From positions 4,650,001-4,714,000 of the forward strand of contig NZ_JARVHQ010000001.1 in the NCBI RefSeq assembly GCF_040459645.1: a stretch of 64,000 bases of DNA, read 5' to 3'. The notes under the pieces were generated by a model. That model saw nothing but the letters and a program-made list of their open reading frames with translations. It did no database searches and was not told the DNA's origin. How positions within the stretch are numbered: the stretch's first letter is position 1; every line of letters begins with the position of its first letter. Position numbers and translations under genes: made by a program. This DNA comes from Bacillus cereus group sp. RP43. GTDB taxonomy: Bacteria; Bacillota; Bacilli; Bacillales; Bacillaceae_G. This document shows, piece by piece, positions 63,043 to 64,000 of this stretch.

Positions 63043-63507
63043 TCATATTCCTTGTTCATTTCGAATGAAAGCTACTAGCTTTGCACACCCTTCTGTTACA
63101 AGGTCATACACTTCTTGGAAGTTCCCTGTAAAGTAAGGGTCAGGAACGTCTGTCCAGCCACCGTCTGGAACAAAATCGGACAGTCTACCAATATAGCCTC
63201 CAGTTTTACCAAAACTTTTTAAATCCGCTATATTCTTGTTGTCCATGGCAATAATATAATCAAACTTTGTTAAGTCTTCTTTTTCTACTTGCCGTGCTTT
63301 AATTCCTTCAAAAGAGACTTCATTTTCTTTTAAAATTTTTTGTGTTCCTTTATGTGGTGGATTACCAACATGCCAATCTCCAGTTCCTGCAGAATCAATG
63401 ACAATTTTCTCTTCGAGTCCCTCTTTTACGACAAGATCTCGAAAAATTGCTTCTGCCATTGGAGAACGACAAATGTTCCCAAGACAAACAAACAATACTC
63501 GGACCAT
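63043..63507 (-). CDS. yfkJ: Low-molecular-weight protein tyrosine phosphatase (YfkJ)
   Basis: 154 residues with the P-loop VCLGNICRSP (C-x5-R-S) at the N-terminus and general-acid Asp in VPDPYF. It dephosphorylates tyrosine (or arginine) in proteins. In B. subtilis YfkJ relates to ethanol stress. It is the first gene of the yfkJ-yfkI-yfkH operon, 53 bp upstream of yfkI, and is divergent from yfkK. Confidence 0.93.
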   Translation of the reverse strand: MVRVLFVCLGNICRSPMAEAIFRDLVVKEGLEEKIVIDSAGTGDWHVGNPPHKGTQKILKENEVSFEGIKARQVEKEDLTKFDYIIAMDNKNIADLKSFGKTGGYIGRLSDFVPDGGWTDVPDPYFTGNFQEVYDLVTEGCAKLVAFIRNEQGI

Positions 63508-63682
63508 ATTTTTGTTTCTTCCCTTCTTGGTGCATTTCTTAATATATATCTATAGTATAAACAACCAATTATTAATTATAAAGGAAATCCCTACTAATTT
63601 AATAGGATTGAAAAGTTTCATTAACGAAAATGATAAAAAAATGTTAAGATAACCTTATGTTATTTTAAAGGGGGACACTTCG

Positions 63683-63907
63683 GTGGATTTATCTGTGAAA
63701 TCAGAAGCAAACGTTGAATATATGGTAGAAGCTATTAAGGAAAAATTACGCATGGTTAATGCTGGAGCAATGAGAGCTGCTAGTTTTAACGAAGAAATGT
63801 ACGAGGACTTACGTGACATTTATGAGCATGTTATGAAACGTGAAACATTCAGTATTAGTGAAATGCAAGCTATTACTGAGGAACTAGGTACATTAATTAA
63901 AAAATAA
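63683..63907 (+). CDS. yfkK: DUF1128-family protein (YfkK)
   Basis: 74-residue helical protein ([22 protein letters not shown]... [11 protein letters not shown]) matching DUF1128. GTG 63683 is the start, with GGGGGAC upstream. Function is unknown. It is followed by a terminator. Confidence 0.87.
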   Translation: MDLSVKSEANVEYMVEAIKEKLRMVNAGAMRAASFNEEMYEDLRDIYEHVMKRETFSISEMQAITEELGTLIKK

Positions 63908-63937
63908 CAAAGAGCCTCACGTATTCGAGGCTCTTTT
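63908..63937 (+). terminator. Terminator of yfkK
   Basis: AAAGAGCCTC and GAGGCTCTTT. Confidence 0.9.
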
Positions 63938-64000
63938 AATTTCAACAAATTCATGACAACTCTTCTCTTTTCCTCATCACATTCTAAAATACTGTACAAT

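Overview
The window is a low-GC Bacillus chromosome segment, almost certainly from the Bacillus cereus group (B. cereus, thuringiensis or anthracis). Three things support this. The first is the presence of gamma-type SASP (sspE), sspK and other spore genes. The second is gene order matching the yfh-yga and yfj-yfk neighbourhoods of B. subtilis. The third is five well-preserved copies of the roughly 155-bp bcr1 repeat, typical of the B. cereus group, plus one clearly decayed copy and one possible remnant. I see no prophage, CRISPR array, rRNA operon or complete insertion sequence.

Layout. 1-3.1 kb: 3' two-thirds of a glutamate synthase large subunit. 3.4-17.5 kb: conserved core block with ygaE, ygaD (ABC exporter), ygaC/Ntdp, ygaB, sspE, a yfhS-like gene, mutY, yfhP, yfhJ, sspK, a ypzG-like gene, yfhH, recX, yfhF, an amidohydrolase, a tRNA-like element, a GNAT acetyltransferase, yfhE and ugtP. 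18-21 kb: pflB-pflA anaerobic pyruvate metabolism. 21.4-27.3 kb: a tightly coupled six-gene operon with two tandem-duplicated GT2 glycosyltransferases, a nucleotide-sugar dehydrogenase, a nucleotide-sugar epimerase and two small barrel-like proteins. 27.5-41.3 kb: accessory metabolism and transport (serine hydrolase, GlcNAc-type PTS, glutaminase, YtaF-like protein, XRE-DUF1232 regulator, M20 peptidase, amino-acid permease, RocR-like sigma-54 activator, a lipoprotein/membrane pair, truA). 41.4-53.2 kb: secreted SH3-like protein, rlmD, DNA glycosylase, pdaA, fumA, radical SAM YfkAB, yfkD, Ca/H antiporter, small stress genes, EamA and DedA proteins. 53.6-64 kb: TPR/degenerate dynamin-like protein, signal peptidase I, YhhN, DMT transporter, P1B-4 metal ATPase (PfeT/ZosA), and the yfkJ-yfkI-yfkH operon with yfkK.

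The most notable non-coding signals are these. (1) A cluster of seven DnaA-box-like 9-mers (four perfect) lies in a terminator-insulated gap at 16029-16219. (2) A tRNA-shaped element at 14985-15055 has a T-arm and 3' strand that are also the 5' half of an intrinsic terminator. (3) A bcr1 copy at 35338-35492 supplies the last codons and stop of an amino-acid permease. The main candidate for a little-described system is the 21.4-27.3 kb glycan operon. Its two 514-515 residue enzymes each carry two GT2 domains, and every half ends in a recurring RGGF-DGNR-RD-like signature.
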